Positions 25,817 to 34,240 are shown, counted from the first letter of the stretch. The stretch: DNA of 64,000 nucleotides from Phascolarctobacterium sp. (GCF_030531065.1 NZ_JAUNOQ010000001.1:62001-126000), one strand, 5' to 3'. Notes: generated by a model from the sequence alone, not told the origin. Numbers and translations: made by a program.

Positions 25817-26582
25817 TTACGGCTGTCAGGGGTTGACGGCGTTAATCAGCGGCGGCACGTCGGGCATTGGGCTGGCGGTGGCCGCTAAGCTGCTGGCCGA
25901 CGGCGCGCGGGTGTATATTTTGGGACGCAGCCGCCAGCGGGGAGAGCGGGCGGTGGCTACGCTGCGGCAGCAAACGGGAGCGGAGGCTGTTTATCTTGCC
26001 TGCGACGTGCGCAGTGCCGCTGCCTGTCGTCAGGCGTTGGCGGAAATCGGCGTTTGCGAAGGGCACGCGGACTGGACGCTGGATATTTTGGTCAACAGTG
26101 CGGGCGTATACCGGGAGCAGCGCCTGGAACAAATGTCGGAGGCGGATTATGCGGAAATTATGGATTGCAATGTGAAGGGTACGCTGCTTTTGACGCAGGC
26201 GGCGCTGCCGCGGATGTATGGCGGCGGCAGCATCGTTAATATCGCTTCGGACGCAGGCGTCAGCGGCAATTACGGTTGCCCTGTGTATTGCGCCAGCAAG
26301 GGCGCGGTGGTGGCGCTGACGCGGGCGTTGGCGCTGGATTTGGCTCCGTCCGTCCGCGTGAACTGCGTGTGCCCGGCGGATGTGGATACGCCGCTTTTGG
26401 CGCGGCAGCTGGTGGACGCGGACGAGAGCTATACGCTGGCGGACATGGCGGCGGCTTATCCCTTGGGGCGCATAGGCCGCGCTGAGGAAATCGCTCATGC
26501 GGTGTGCAGCGTGGCGTCGCCCGCCAACAGCTTTATGACGGGCTCGGTTGTGACCGTCGACGGCGGCTTGACTGCGGGCTGA
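25803..26582 (+). CDS. Short-chain dehydrogenase/reductase
   Basis: About 259-residue SDR with the classical motifs: cofactor loop SGGTSGIGLAVA, NSAG in LVNSAGVY, catalytic Ser in NIASDAG and YCASK (Tyr, Lys), and a C-terminal MTGSVVTVDGG typical of 3-oxoacyl-ACP reductase (FabG) and glucose dehydrogenase relatives. The start at 25803 is 7 bases after AAGGAG and overlaps the end of the kinase gene by 14 bases, so it is co-translated with the two-component system, an unusual partner. Substrate unknown. Confidence 0.85.
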   Translation: MKKLNYGCQGLTALISGGTSGIGLAVAAKLLADGARVYILGRSRQRGERAVATLRQQTGAEAVYLACDVRSAAACRQALAEIGVCEGHADWTLDILVNSAGVYREQRLEQMSEADYAEIMDCNVKGTLLLTQAALPRMYGGGSIVNIASDAGVSGNYGCPVYCASKGAVVALTRALALDLAPSVRVNCVCPADVDTPLLARQLVDADESYTLADMAAAYPLGRIGRAEEIAHAVCSVASPANSFMTGSVVTVDGGLTAG

Positions 26583-26612
26583 TAAATAAATATATTGAAG
26601 AAAAATAACGAC

Positions 26613-26653
26613 GGCTCTGCCTGAAGCGCAAGGTTTCAGGCAGAGCCAAATTT
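26613..26653 (+). terminator. Intrinsic terminator
   Basis: GGCTCTGCCTGAA (26613-26625) pairs perfectly with TTCAGGCAGAGCC (26635-26647), followed by AAATTTTT. Confidence 0.88.
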
Positions 26654-26700
26654 TTATATTTGCGTTTTTCTTCGGATAAGTAGAAAGTTTCAGAAAAAAG

Positions 26701-26729
26701 TTTACAATTGTGCTGACAAATGTTAAAAT
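26701..26729 (+). promoter_or_regulatory. Promoter of dhaL-dhaK-lsrF operon
   Basis: TTTACA (26701-26706), 17-bp spacer, TAAAAT (26724-26729), just upstream of the dhaL ribosome site. Confidence 0.65.
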
Positions 26730-26756
26730 AAATACAGCGAAAGGAACGGTGATAAT

Positions 26757-27377
26757 ATGCTGACGTTAGAATTGCTGCAAAGCATGCTTTTAGCCGCCGC
26801 TATAGAGCTGAAAGATAAGAGCATGATGCTGTGCGAATTGGACGGCGTAGCCGGCGACGGCGACCACGGCCTGACCATCGGCAGAATGGCCGACGCTATC
26901 AAGGCTAAGGTGGAAGCCGGGGACAGCGCCGACATTAAAGAACTGCTGGACGATTTATCGATGGCTTTTATGGGCGTGAACGGCGGCAGCGCAGGCCCGC
27001 TGTGGGGTACTGTTTTCGGCGGCTTTGCCGAGGGCGTGGACGAGGGCGTTACTGCGCTCGATACTGCCGGTATGCACAAAATGCTGGCGCAGGGCAAGGA
27101 AGATTTTATGGATATTTCCAAAGCCAAAATTGGCGATAAAACCATGGTGGACGCTTTGTATCCTGCTTTGGACGCAGGCCTGGCCACTAATGGCTGCGCT
27201 AAAGAAATTTTTGCCGCTATGGCGGAGGCGGCCTGCAAGGGCGCGGACGCCACTGCCGGAATGGTAGCGCGTTTTGGCCGCGCTAAAAATGTGGGCGAGC
27301 GCAGCCTGGGAACCAAGGACCCGGGGGCAGTATCCATGTCCATTTTATTTTCTTCGATGGCGTCCGCCTGCCAATAG
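26757..27377 (+). CDS. dhaL: Dihydroxyacetone kinase L subunit (DhaL-like)
   Basis: 206-residue nucleotide-binding half of a two-subunit dihydroxyacetone-type kinase. The Mg-nucleotide loop with clustered acidic residues is seen in VAGDGDHGLTIGRM, and the family blocks NGGSAGPLWGTVF, KIGDKTMVDALYP and GRAKNVGERSLGTKDPGA are intact. It is encoded before DhaK, and no DhaM phosphotransfer subunit lies in this window, so the phosphoryl donor (ATP or a distant DhaM) is undetermined. It works with the following gene. Confidence 0.88.
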   Translation: MLTLELLQSMLLAAAIELKDKSMMLCELDGVAGDGDHGLTIGRMADAIKAKVEAGDSADIKELLDDLSMAFMGVNGGSAGPLWGTVFGGFAEGVDEGVTALDTAGMHKMLAQGKEDFMDISKAKIGDKTMVDALYPALDAGLATNGCAKEIFAAMAEAACKGADATAGMVARFGRAKNVGERSLGTKDPGAVSMSILFSSMASACQ

Positions 27378-27429
27378 GCCGCATATGCTTGACAGTCAAT
27401 CTAAATAATATATAAACGGAGGCGTAATT

Positions 27430-28422
27430 ATGCAGAAATTTATCAACAATCCTGAAAATCTTACCAGCGAATTATTGGAAGGCCTGGCTTTGTCCAATCC
27501 GGATATCATTTCCTTGGAGCAGGGCAATCTGGTGGTCAACAAAAAGCTGGCCGAGGCTGACCGCGTTACCATTGTTACCTTGGGCGGCACCGGCCACGAG
27601 CCTGCCATCAGCGGCTTTGTCGGCGAGGGCATGGTGGATATTTCCGTAGCCGGCAATATTTTTGCCGCACCGGGACCGCAGGCCTGCGTGGAAGCTATTA
27701 AAATGGCGGACAAGGGTCACGGCGTACTGTTTGTAGTTTTGAACCATGCGGGCGATATGCTGACCGGCAACCTGACTATGAAACAGGTGAAGAAGCTGGG
27801 ACTGAACGTCGTTAAGGTGGTTACTCAGGAGGATATCGCCAACGCTCCCCGCGAGAACGCCGACGACCGCCGCGGCCTTGTTGGCTGCGTGCCTTTGTAC
27901 AAGGTAGCAGGCGCCGCTGCGGCAGCAGGCAAATCCCTGGAGGAGGTTGCCGCTATTGCGCAGAAATTTGCCGATAATATGGCGACCATCGCTGTGGCTA
28001 CCAAGGGCGCTACTCATCCTGCTACCGGTATGACCATTGCGCAGATTGAGGACGGCGTTATGGAGGTCGGCATGGGTCAGCACGGCGAAGGCGGCGGCGG
28101 CAGCCAGCCCATGAAATCCGCCGATGAAACTGCGGCCATTATGATGAACGCTTTGCTGGCAGATTTGAACGTACAAAGCGGCGAAAAGCTGCTGGTAATC
28201 ATCAACGGCAGCGGCGCTACCACGCTGATGGAGCAGCTGATTGTGTTCCGCGCCTGTCACAAGCTGCTGGCTGCAAAGGGTATCGAAATTGTTGCCAGCA
28301 TCGTAGGCGAGGTGCTGACCGTACAGGAGACCGCAGGCTTCCAGATGTGCATTGCCCGCATGGACGAAGAAATGCTGGGTTACTGGAATGCGCCCTGCCG
28401 CACTCCTTATTACAAAAACTAA
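27430..28422 (+). CDS. dhaK: Dihydroxyacetone kinase K subunit (DhaK-like)
   Basis: 330-residue substrate-binding half. The conserved His that binds the keto substrate covalently is present in VGMGQHGEGGGG, and other family blocks are intact (TLGGTGHEPAISGFVGEGM, VLNHAGDMLTG, NGSGATTLMEQLI). The neighbourhood (LsrF-type thiolase/aldolase, VOC protein, SorC regulator) suggests that the true substrate may be a C4-C5 ketose or AI-2-like compound rather than dihydroxyacetone. An SD of GGAGG lies 7-11 bases before the ATG. Confidence 0.88.
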   Translation: MQKFINNPENLTSELLEGLALSNPDIISLEQGNLVVNKKLAEADRVTIVTLGGTGHEPAISGFVGEGMVDISVAGNIFAAPGPQACVEAIKMADKGHGVLFVVLNHAGDMLTGNLTMKQVKKLGLNVVKVVTQEDIANAPRENADDRRGLVGCVPLYKVAGAAAAAGKSLEEVAAIAQKFADNMATIAVATKGATHPATGMTIAQIEDGVMEVGMGQHGEGGGGSQPMKSADETAAIMMNALLADLNVQSGEKLLVIINGSGATTLMEQLIVFRACHKLLAAKGIEIVASIVGEVLTVQETAGFQMCIARMDEEMLGYWNAPCRTPYYKN

Positions 28423-28437
28423 GATTGAGCTTTGACG

Positions 28438-28476
28438 GGCGGAGCAGGCTGCGGCAGCAGCCGCCCTGCTGCCGCC
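28438..28476 (+). other. Intercistronic GC-rich hairpin
   Basis: GGCGGAGCAGG and CCTGCTGCCGCC pair with one bulge between dhaK and the lsrF-like gene, with no T-run. It could tune mRNA stability or partial read-through. Confidence 0.5.
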
Positions 28477-28493
28477 GTTTGGGAGGATTTTAG

Positions 28494-29375
28494 ATGGCTG
28501 ATAAAGATGGTAATGTTTTAGCTAAGGATTACGGTATCGGCATTGAGCCGCCGCAGCGCATTTTCTCCGTTAAGGGACATCAATGCGCCGGTTGGGGGAT
28601 GCAGGGCCGTTTGTCCCAGATTTTTGGCGACGATGGCCGTACTATTATGCTGGCCTTTGACCATGGCTATATTATGGGCTCTACCGCCGGGCTGGAGCGT
28701 TTGGATTTGGTTATTCCGCCGCTGCTGCCCTATGCGGATTGCCTGATGGCTACCCGCGGCGCGCTGCGTACCTGCATTCCCGGCAATCACCGCAAGGCTG
28801 TGGCGCTGCGCTGCACTGCCGATACCAGCGTACTCAAGGACGATATGAGCTTTGGCTCTGCCGGAGTGGATATCGAGGACGCTATCCGCATGAACGCTTC
28901 CTGCATGGCTGTGCAATGCTTTGTGGGCGCTGCCGGCGAGCTGGATTCTCTGAAAACGCTGTCCTATTATGTAAATCAGGGCGAAAAATACGGCGTGCCG
29001 GTGCTGGGCGTAGTGGCCGTAGGCAAGGAAATGGAGCGGACGACCCGTTATTTCTCCCTGGCTACCCGCTTGCTGGCGGAGCAAGGCGCGCATATCATTA
29101 AAACCTATTACTGCGATAATTTTGAGCAGATTACCGCCGCCTGCCCTGTGCCCATTGTGATTGCAGGCGGCAAGAAGATTCCTGAAAGCGAAGCTTTGGC
29201 AATGGCTTACCGCGCTGTCAACGAAGGCGCCGCCGGTGTGGATATGGGCCGCAACGTATTGCAGGCCGCCTGCCCCAGCGCTATGCTGCGCGCTATTCGC
29301 ATGGTAGTGCACGAAAACGCTAAGCCGGAAGAGGCATATCACGCTTATGAATTATGGCGGAAGGATGTGAAATAA
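28494..29375 (+). CDS. lsrF: LsrF-like aldolase/thiolase (DeoC/FbaB fold)
   Basis: 293 residues closely following E. coli LsrF over its whole length (KDYGIGIEPPQRIFSVKG, WGMQGRLSQIF, TIMLAFDHGYIMG, RYFSLATRLLAEQGAHIIKT, PVPIVIAGGKKIPE, GAAGVDMGRNVLQ). LsrF transfers an acetyl group from 3-hydroxy-2,4-pentadione-5-phosphate to CoA during AI-2 breakdown; the Schiff-base-position Lys in HIIKTYY is conserved. No lsrB/lsrK homologue is in the window; DhaKL may replace LsrK as the kinase (inference). Symbol given by similarity only. Confidence 0.8.
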   Translation: MADKDGNVLAKDYGIGIEPPQRIFSVKGHQCAGWGMQGRLSQIFGDDGRTIMLAFDHGYIMGSTAGLERLDLVIPPLLPYADCLMATRGALRTCIPGNHRKAVALRCTADTSVLKDDMSFGSAGVDIEDAIRMNASCMAVQCFVGAAGELDSLKTLSYYVNQGEKYGVPVLGVVAVGKEMERTTRYFSLATRLLAEQGAHIIKTYYCDNFEQITAACPVPIVIAGGKKIPESEALAMAYRAVNEGAAGVDMGRNVLQAACPSAMLRAIRMVVHENAKPEEAYHAYELWRKDVK

Positions 29376-29693
29376 ATGAAAGAATTTATGCATGTGGGCG
29401 TACCTACCGATATTGCCCGTGAAGGCGAAATTTATGCCGAGGGCATTAAAACCCATATTATTACTCCCGATACCAATGAATTCCATATCGAATATCTGCG
29501 CTTTGAGAAGGATACTCCCTTGCCGCAGGAATTGCAGACTTTGGTGCATGTAGCCTATAAGGTGGACGATTTGGACAAGCAGCTGGCAGAAAATACGGTA
29601 GTTGTGGAGCCGTGGATGGCGGACGAGCATACCCGCATTGCTTTTGTCATGAAGGACGGCATTTTGTTTGAATTGATGGAAGAAGTTAAATAA
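29376..29693 (+). CDS. Small VOC (glyoxalase-fold) protein
   Basis: 105-residue single-domain protein with the VOC pattern: FHIEYLRFEKDTPLP, LVHVAYKVDDLDKQLA and RIAFVMKDGILFELMEE, i.e. one beta-alpha-beta-beta-beta unit pair with candidate metal ligands His and Glu. It directly abuts the LsrF stop and overlaps the next gene by one base. An isomerase or lyase acting on the LsrF substrate or product is plausible, but the reaction is unknown. Confidence 0.65.
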   Translation: MKEFMHVGVPTDIAREGEIYAEGIKTHIITPDTNEFHIEYLRFEKDTPLPQELQTLVHVAYKVDDLDKQLAENTVVVEPWMADEHTRIAFVMKDGILFELMEEVK

Positions 29694-30595
29694 TGCTGCA
29701 GGCAGGAGAACGGGCACAGCTGATCGCTGCTGCCCGTTTGTATTACGAGGAGGAACTTACTCAGGCCCAGGTGGCTCAGCGTCTTGGCGTGTCGCGTCCT
29801 TCCGTCAGTAAGATGCTGACCCGTGCTAAAAAGCTTGGCATTGTCCGCATCGAGATTTTCGCCGGGGACGAGGGCGAAAGCAGCTTGCTGGAGCGCCTGC
29901 GCACTAGATATGGACTGGAGGGAGGCTGCGTGCTGCCCGCGGGCAGCAATCCCTGGCAGCAGACGGCGCGCTACCTGCTTTCGGAAACAGCTGCCGATAT
30001 GACTTTGGGTCTGGGCTGGGGCTACGCTTTGGGCGAAACCGTTTGCAGGCTGGAGCGGGGGCGTTGGTACCAGCAGATGGGCAAGGTGCTGCCCTTGATC
30101 GGCGAGGCGCATTTCCCTCATAAGGGCTACCATCCCGACGCCTTGGCGCTGCTGTGGGCAGAGGCTAGCGGCCGGACTGCCTATAGCCTGGGCTGCAGCG
30201 CCTTTCCCGCTTCGGAGGAGGAACGGGAGGAGCTGGAAGGTAAGAACGAGTTCCTGCAATTATCCGGTTTATGGCAGCAGCTGGACGCGGCCGTCGTCGC
30301 CGTCAGCGGCTATCCCGGCGTGCCGGACGAAGGCACGGCTACCCGCTTTGGCGATTCCTTGAGCAGGCAGCGTGCCGTAGGCAGCTTTTTATCTTATTAT
30401 TATAACGAGCGCGGGGAATTTATCAGCGGCAATAACGATTTTTGCCTGCATATTCCCATGTCGCAGCTGCGCCGCTGCCGCAAGCTGATAGGTATCGGGC
30501 TGAACGCTGGCAGCAGAGCCTTAAAGGGCGCGTTGGCGACGGGGCTGTTCACCCATTTGGTTATTGATGAGGAGCAAGCGCGCAGTTTGCTGTAG
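29693..30595 (+). CDS. SorC/LsrR-family sugar-responsive regulator
   Basis: 300 residues: N-terminal helix-turn-helix (LTQAQVAQRLGVSRPSVSKML) followed by the SorC sugar-phosphate-binding domain (TLGLGWGYALGETVCRL, VVAVSGYPGVPDEG, RKLIGIGLNAGSRALKGAL). LsrR, which senses phospho-AI-2, belongs to this family. The ATG overlaps the preceding stop (TAATG), so it is the last gene of the dhaL operon and probably regulates it. Confidence 0.85.
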   Translation: MLQAGERAQLIAAARLYYEEELTQAQVAQRLGVSRPSVSKMLTRAKKLGIVRIEIFAGDEGESSLLERLRTRYGLEGGCVLPAGSNPWQQTARYLLSETAADMTLGLGWGYALGETVCRLERGRWYQQMGKVLPLIGEAHFPHKGYHPDALALLWAEASGRTAYSLGCSAFPASEEEREELEGKNEFLQLSGLWQQLDAAVVAVSGYPGVPDEGTATRFGDSLSRQRAVGSFLSYYYNERGEFISGNNDFCLHIPMSQLRRCRKLIGIGLNAGSRALKGALATGLFTHLVIDEEQARSLL

Positions 30596-30605
30596 GCTGT
30601 TTCAG

Positions 30606-30650
30606 ACCGCAGGCGTGACGGAATTTTCGTCGCACCTGCGGTTTTCTCTT
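30606..30650 (+). terminator. Intrinsic terminator of the dhaL operon
   Basis: ACCGCAGGCGTGACG pairs with CGTCGCACCTGCGGT (two opposed mismatches), followed by TTTTCTCTT. Confidence 0.8.
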
Positions 30651-30728
30651 TCAGCAACGGCGATGTGTAAGCTTTGGAACATTATCGGCGGAGCCGAGAA
30701 TAAAATCTTTAAAATACTCCAGCGGATA

Positions 30729-30757
30729 TTTACATTCTACAAGAAATATTATACAAT
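30729..30757 (+). promoter_or_regulatory. Promoter of ABC_sub_bind transporter operon
   Basis: TTTACA (30729-30734), 17-bp spacer, TACAAT (30752-30757). Confidence 0.65.
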
Positions 30758-30807
30758 CAATACAACTACAGCATACACTAAAAATGTAGGATGGAAGGAT
30801 GGTAAAG

Positions 30808-31815
30808 ATGATTTCTTTGAAAAATTGCAAAATTAAGGCGTTGGCTGCCGGTTTGCTGCTGACCCTGACCCTGGGCGTAGCGGGCTGCGGCGGCGACAGC
30901 AAGGAGGCTCCCGAGAAAGCGGAGAAGGTCAACGTAGGCATTGTGCAGCTGGTGGAGCATGCCGCTCTGGACGCTGCCAATAAGGGTTTTGTAGAAGGTT
31001 TGGCTTCCAAGGGCTATAAGGAAGGCGAAAATATAGCCTTCGACCGGCAAAATGCCCAAGCGGACCAATCTAATCTGCAAAATATTGCGCACCGCTTTGT
31101 CAATAATAAGGTTAATCTGATCTGCGCTATTGCGACTCCGGCTGCGCAGACGGTGGCTAACGTAACCAGCGATATTCCTATTGTGGCTACAGCCGTAACC
31201 GACTATAAAACCGCCAAATTAGTTAAAGATAACGCTAAGCCGGGTACTAACGTAACCGGTACTACCGATATGAATCCTGTGGAGCAGCAGCTTGATTTGC
31301 TGCTGAAGATTGTGCCTAACGCTAAATCCATCGGCACGATTTACTGCTCCAGCGAGGTTAATTCCCAGCTGCAGGTAGATATTCTGAAAAAAGCTGCCGC
31401 CGCTAAGGGCGTTACCGTAAGCGAGGCTACCGTTTCCAATGTCAACGACATTCAGCAGGCAGCGCGCAGCCTTTTGGGTAAGGTGCAGGCTATTTATGTT
31501 CCGACCGATAACGTGCTGGCGTCTGCGATGCCGACGCTGACCACCGTTACCGAGGAGGCCAAGCTGCCCGTAATTTGCGGCGAGGGCGGCATGGTTAAAG
31601 CAGGCGGCCTGGCTACGCTGGGCGTGGATTATTACAAGCTGGGCTTCCAGGCAGGCGAAATGGCAGCGGATATTCTGAGCGGCAAATCCAAGCCCGCCGA
31701 TATGGCAATTCAGGCGCAAAAGGAATTCAAGGCTACCATCAATATGAAGGAAGCTGACAAGATCGGCCTGAAGCTGCCGGAGGACGTGCTGAAGAGCGCA
31801 GAAATTATTAAATAA
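30808..31815 (+). CDS. ABC transporter substrate-binding lipoprotein (ABC_sub_bind family)
   Basis: Lipoprotein with signal ALAAGLLLTLTLGVAGC (lipobox GVAGC) and the PF04392-type fold (VGIVQLVEHAALDAANKGF, CAIATPAAQTV, IPIVATAVTDYK, VNSQLQVDILKKAA, VPTDNVLASAMPTL). Streptococcal relatives (TrpX) bind tryptophan or tyrosine; many others are uncharacterised. The ATG at 30808 is 8 bases after AAGGA; an ATG at 30799 is the alternative. The permease and ATPase follow after a terminator-like hairpin, so the binding protein can be made in excess. Confidence 0.85.
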   Translation: MISLKNCKIKALAAGLLLTLTLGVAGCGGDSKEAPEKAEKVNVGIVQLVEHAALDAANKGFVEGLASKGYKEGENIAFDRQNAQADQSNLQNIAHRFVNNKVNLICAIATPAAQTVANVTSDIPIVATAVTDYKTAKLVKDNAKPGTNVTGTTDMNPVEQQLDLLLKIVPNAKSIGTIYCSSEVNSQLQVDILKKAAAAKGVTVSEATVSNVNDIQQAARSLLGKVQAIYVPTDNVLASAMPTLTTVTEEAKLPVICGEGGMVKAGGLATLGVDYYKLGFQAGEMAADILSGKSKPADMAIQAQKEFKATINMKEADKIGLKLPEDVLKSAEIIK

Positions 31816-31877
31816 GCCCGTGGGCAAAACGGCGGTCTGAGTTTGCAGTCCGTGCATAAGTTTAGGAAATGATGCGG

Positions 31878-31915
31878 AAGTCTGTCATAGATGCCTATGG
31901 CAGACTTTCCTTTAT
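31878..31915 (+). terminator. Attenuating terminator between binding protein and permease
   Basis: AAGTCTGTCATAG (31878-31890) pairs with CTATGGCAGACTT (31895-31907), followed by TCCTTTATTT. Partial read-through would express the permease and ATPase at a lower level. Confidence 0.75.
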
Positions 31916-32022
31916 TTATAAAGAAGTTTAACTATTTGCAGCATATTTTTCAGCATAATTTTGTTGCTTGTGCTATAATAATAGGAGCTGTAAGAGATTT
32001 TAACGACGGAAGGATGTTCCTG

Positions 32023-32907
32023 ATGATTGATTTGTTGATTCCCACAGTGGCGCAGGGCTTGCTTTGGGCGCTGATGGCTTTGGGCGTATATGTGACTTTC
32101 AGGGTGCTGGATATCGCCGATTTGACGGTAGAAGGCAGCTTTCCTTTGGGCGCGGCTACGGCTGCTTCCATGATGGTGGCCGGTTACGGCGTGATGCCGG
32201 CGCTGCTGGCCGCGTTTATAACGGGTACGCTGGCCGGCATTGTTACCGGCCTGCTGCATACGAAAATGAAGATTCCGGCGCTGCTGGCCGGGATTCTGAC
32301 GATGATCGCTTTATATTCCGTTAATCTGCGCATTATGGGCAAGGCTAATTTATCCTTGCTGGGCGTGGATACCTGCTTTAAAATTGCCCGCGAGGCTTTG
32401 GGCATGAATATGGCGCAGACCACGCTGCTGGTTGGTTTGGCCGCTACTGTTTTAGTGGGGCTGTTCCTGTACTGGTTCTTTGGCACGCAGATTGGCGCGG
32501 CTATTCGTGCGACCGGCTTCAACCAGCAAATGATCAGGGCGCAGGGCGTGGATACGGATGTGACCATTATTTTGGGCCTGCTGCTGAGCAACGGCCTGGT
32601 GGCTTTGTCCGGCGCGCTGGTGGCGCAGTCCAACGGTTTTTCCGACGTGGGTATGGGCACGGGCACTATCGTCATCGGTTTGGCCTCCGTTATTATCGGC
32701 GAGGTGCTGTTTGGTACGCGCAGCTTTAAAAATTGTTTGATTTCCGTAGTTTTGGGCTCCATAGTTTACCGTATTGTTATCGCTGCGGTTCTGGCTATGG
32801 GTATGCCGCCTAACGACCTCAAGCTGTTTACTTCCGTGTTGGTGGCTCTGGCTTTGTCCATGCCGCTGATTAAGGCTAAGATGAGCGGTAGAAAGGCGGT
32901 GCGGTAA
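32023..32907 (+). CDS. ABC transporter permease (LivH-like, TrpY-type)
   Basis: About 294 residues with eight or more hydrophobic segments and the BPD_transp_2 fold (TFRVLDIADLTVEGSFPLGA, KIPALLAGILTMIALYSVNL, GLLLSNGLVALSGALVAQSNGF, VIGLASVIIGEVLFG). These blocks are characteristic of the permease that partners ABC_sub_bind proteins. The ATG at 32023 is 9 bases from AAGGA; the open frame upstream runs through the terminator and is not coding. ATPase follows directly. Confidence 0.87.
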   Translation: MIDLLIPTVAQGLLWALMALGVYVTFRVLDIADLTVEGSFPLGAATAASMMVAGYGVMPALLAAFITGTLAGIVTGLLHTKMKIPALLAGILTMIALYSVNLRIMGKANLSLLGVDTCFKIAREALGMNMAQTTLLVGLAATVLVGLFLYWFFGTQIGAAIRATGFNQQMIRAQGVDTDVTIILGLLLSNGLVALSGALVAQSNGFSDVGMGTGTIVIGLASVIIGEVLFGTRSFKNCLISVVLGSIVYRIVIAAVLAMGMPPNDLKLFTSVLVALALSMPLIKAKMSGRKAVR

Positions 32908-33702
32908 ATGCTGCAGGTAGATAATATTTATAAAACCTTTTTCCCTGGGACGATTAACGAGAAGCGCGCGCTGCAGGGATTGACCTTGAATTTGCAGCCG
33001 GGCGATTTTGCGACGGTTATCGGCGGCAACGGCGCGGGCAAATCCACGACGCTGAACGCTATTGCCGGCGTCTTTCCGGTGGATTCCGGCAGAATTGTTA
33101 TCGACGGCGAGGATATTACGAAAAAGCCGGAGCATAAACGGGCTAAATATATTGGCCGCGTTTTTCAGGACCCGATGCTGGGGACGGCCGCCGGTATGAT
33201 GATTGAAGAAAATCTGGCTTTGGCCGCTCGCCGCGGTGAAACTCCCGGCCTGGGCTGGAGCCTGTCCAGCGACCAGCACGACCGCTTTTACGAGCTGCTG
33301 AAGGAGCTGGATTTGGGGTTGGAGGAACGCATGACCGCTAAGGTGGGCCTGCTTTCCGGCGGCCAGCGTCAGGCGCTGACGTTGCTGATGGCTACTTTGA
33401 AAAAGCCCAAGCTGCTGCTTTTGGACGAGCATACGGCCGCTTTGGATCCGAAAACTGCCGCTAAGGTGCTGGCTTTAACGGAAAGAATAGTTAACCGCGA
33501 CCGGCTGACCACGCTGATGATTACTCATAATATGCGCGACGCGCTGCGTTATGGCAACCGTTTGATAATGCTGCATAACGGACGCATCATTATCGATGTG
33601 CAGGGTGAGGAAAAACAACATTTGCAGATACCGGATCTGTTGGCTATGTTTGAAAAGGCCAGCGGTTCGGAGATGGCCAGCGATCGTTTGCTGTTGGGCT
33701 AA
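32908..33702 (+). CDS. ABC transporter ATPase (TrpZ-type)
   Basis: 264 residues: Walker A GGNGAGKSTT, Q-loop GRVFQDP, signature LLSGGQRQALTLLMATLKKP, and Walker B LLLLDEHTAALDPKT, where the usual DEPT is DEHT, as is common in this subfamily; switch His in MITHNMRDAL. It starts directly after the permease stop with AAGGCGGTG as ribosome site. Confidence 0.9.
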   Translation: MLQVDNIYKTFFPGTINEKRALQGLTLNLQPGDFATVIGGNGAGKSTTLNAIAGVFPVDSGRIVIDGEDITKKPEHKRAKYIGRVFQDPMLGTAAGMMIEENLALAARRGETPGLGWSLSSDQHDRFYELLKELDLGLEERMTAKVGLLSGGQRQALTLLMATLKKPKLLLLDEHTAALDPKTAAKVLALTERIVNRDRLTTLMITHNMRDALRYGNRLIMLHNGRIIIDVQGEEKQHLQIPDLLAMFEKASGSEMASDRLLLG

Positions 33703-33763
33703 GGTTGTCCGCCGATAAGTATTTCAATAAACATTTGTATATTTTAGCAATACGATAGTGCTA

Positions 33764-33790
33764 AAAAGCAGAGGTTTACCTGCTTTTGTT
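33764..33790 (+). terminator. Intrinsic terminator of the transporter operon
   Basis: AAAAGCAG and CTGCTTTT arms around AGGTTTAC, ending in TTTTGTTG. Confidence 0.7.
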
Positions 33791-33793
33791 GTG

Positions 33794-33819
33794 ATATATT
33801 ATCGATATCGATAATATAT
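33794..33819. promoter_or_regulatory. 26-bp perfect palindrome, candidate operator
   Basis: The half-site ATATATTATCGAT is followed directly by its exact reverse complement, with TATCGATATCGATA at the core. It lies about 60 bp upstream of the promoter of the XRE-type regulator, so it may be that regulator's own site. Confidence 0.5.
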
Positions 33820-33853
33820 AGAAGAAAATAAATAAATTTTAGAAGAAAAAGAC

Positions 33854-33881
33854 TTGATAATTTTGCGATTCGTGGTACACT
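33854..33881 (+). promoter_or_regulatory. Promoter of XRE regulator
   Basis: TTGATA (33854-33859), 16-bp spacer, TACACT (33876-33881). Confidence 0.55.
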
Positions 33882-33946
33882 TTAAATAAGTGCCTGATTA
33901 GTTTAAGAATGTTTATTGCAAATTAACCGAAAGGCGGTGCAGAACA

Positions 33947-34240
33947 ATGCAGGAAGAAATCAAGCTTATTGGTCGCAGAATAAGGTTGCTGCGGACGGCT
34001 AAGAATTTAACTCAAACTAAGTTGGCAAAGGCAATGGAAATTTCACAAACGCATTTATGTAATATTGAATGCGGTCGTGTGCCCGTTACCCTTCCGAATC
34101 TCTTAAAGCTTCATAACTTACTGGAATGTAATATGAGCAGCTTTTTTGTTGATTTGGATCAACAGCCTGATACGAAGGATCAGGATATCAGTTTGGATGA
34201 GGTGCTGCAGGTCGTTAAGCTGCTGAAGCAAAGAAAGTAA
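33947..34240 (+). CDS. XRE-family helix-turn-helix regulator
   Basis: 97-residue DNA-binding protein. A single HTH_3 domain fills residues 8-63 (IRLLRTAKNLTQTKLAKAME, ISQTHLCNIECGRVPVTL, LLKLHNLLECNMSSFFV); the remaining 30 residues are charged and helical, suitable for dimerisation. It is monocistronic between two terminators, downstream of a 26-bp palindrome. Targets are unknown; phage-like and stress regulators share this form. Confidence 0.85.
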   Translation: MQEEIKLIGRRIRLLRTAKNLTQTKLAKAMEISQTHLCNIECGRVPVTLPNLLKLHNLLECNMSSFFVDLDQQPDTKDQDISLDEVLQVVKLLKQRK

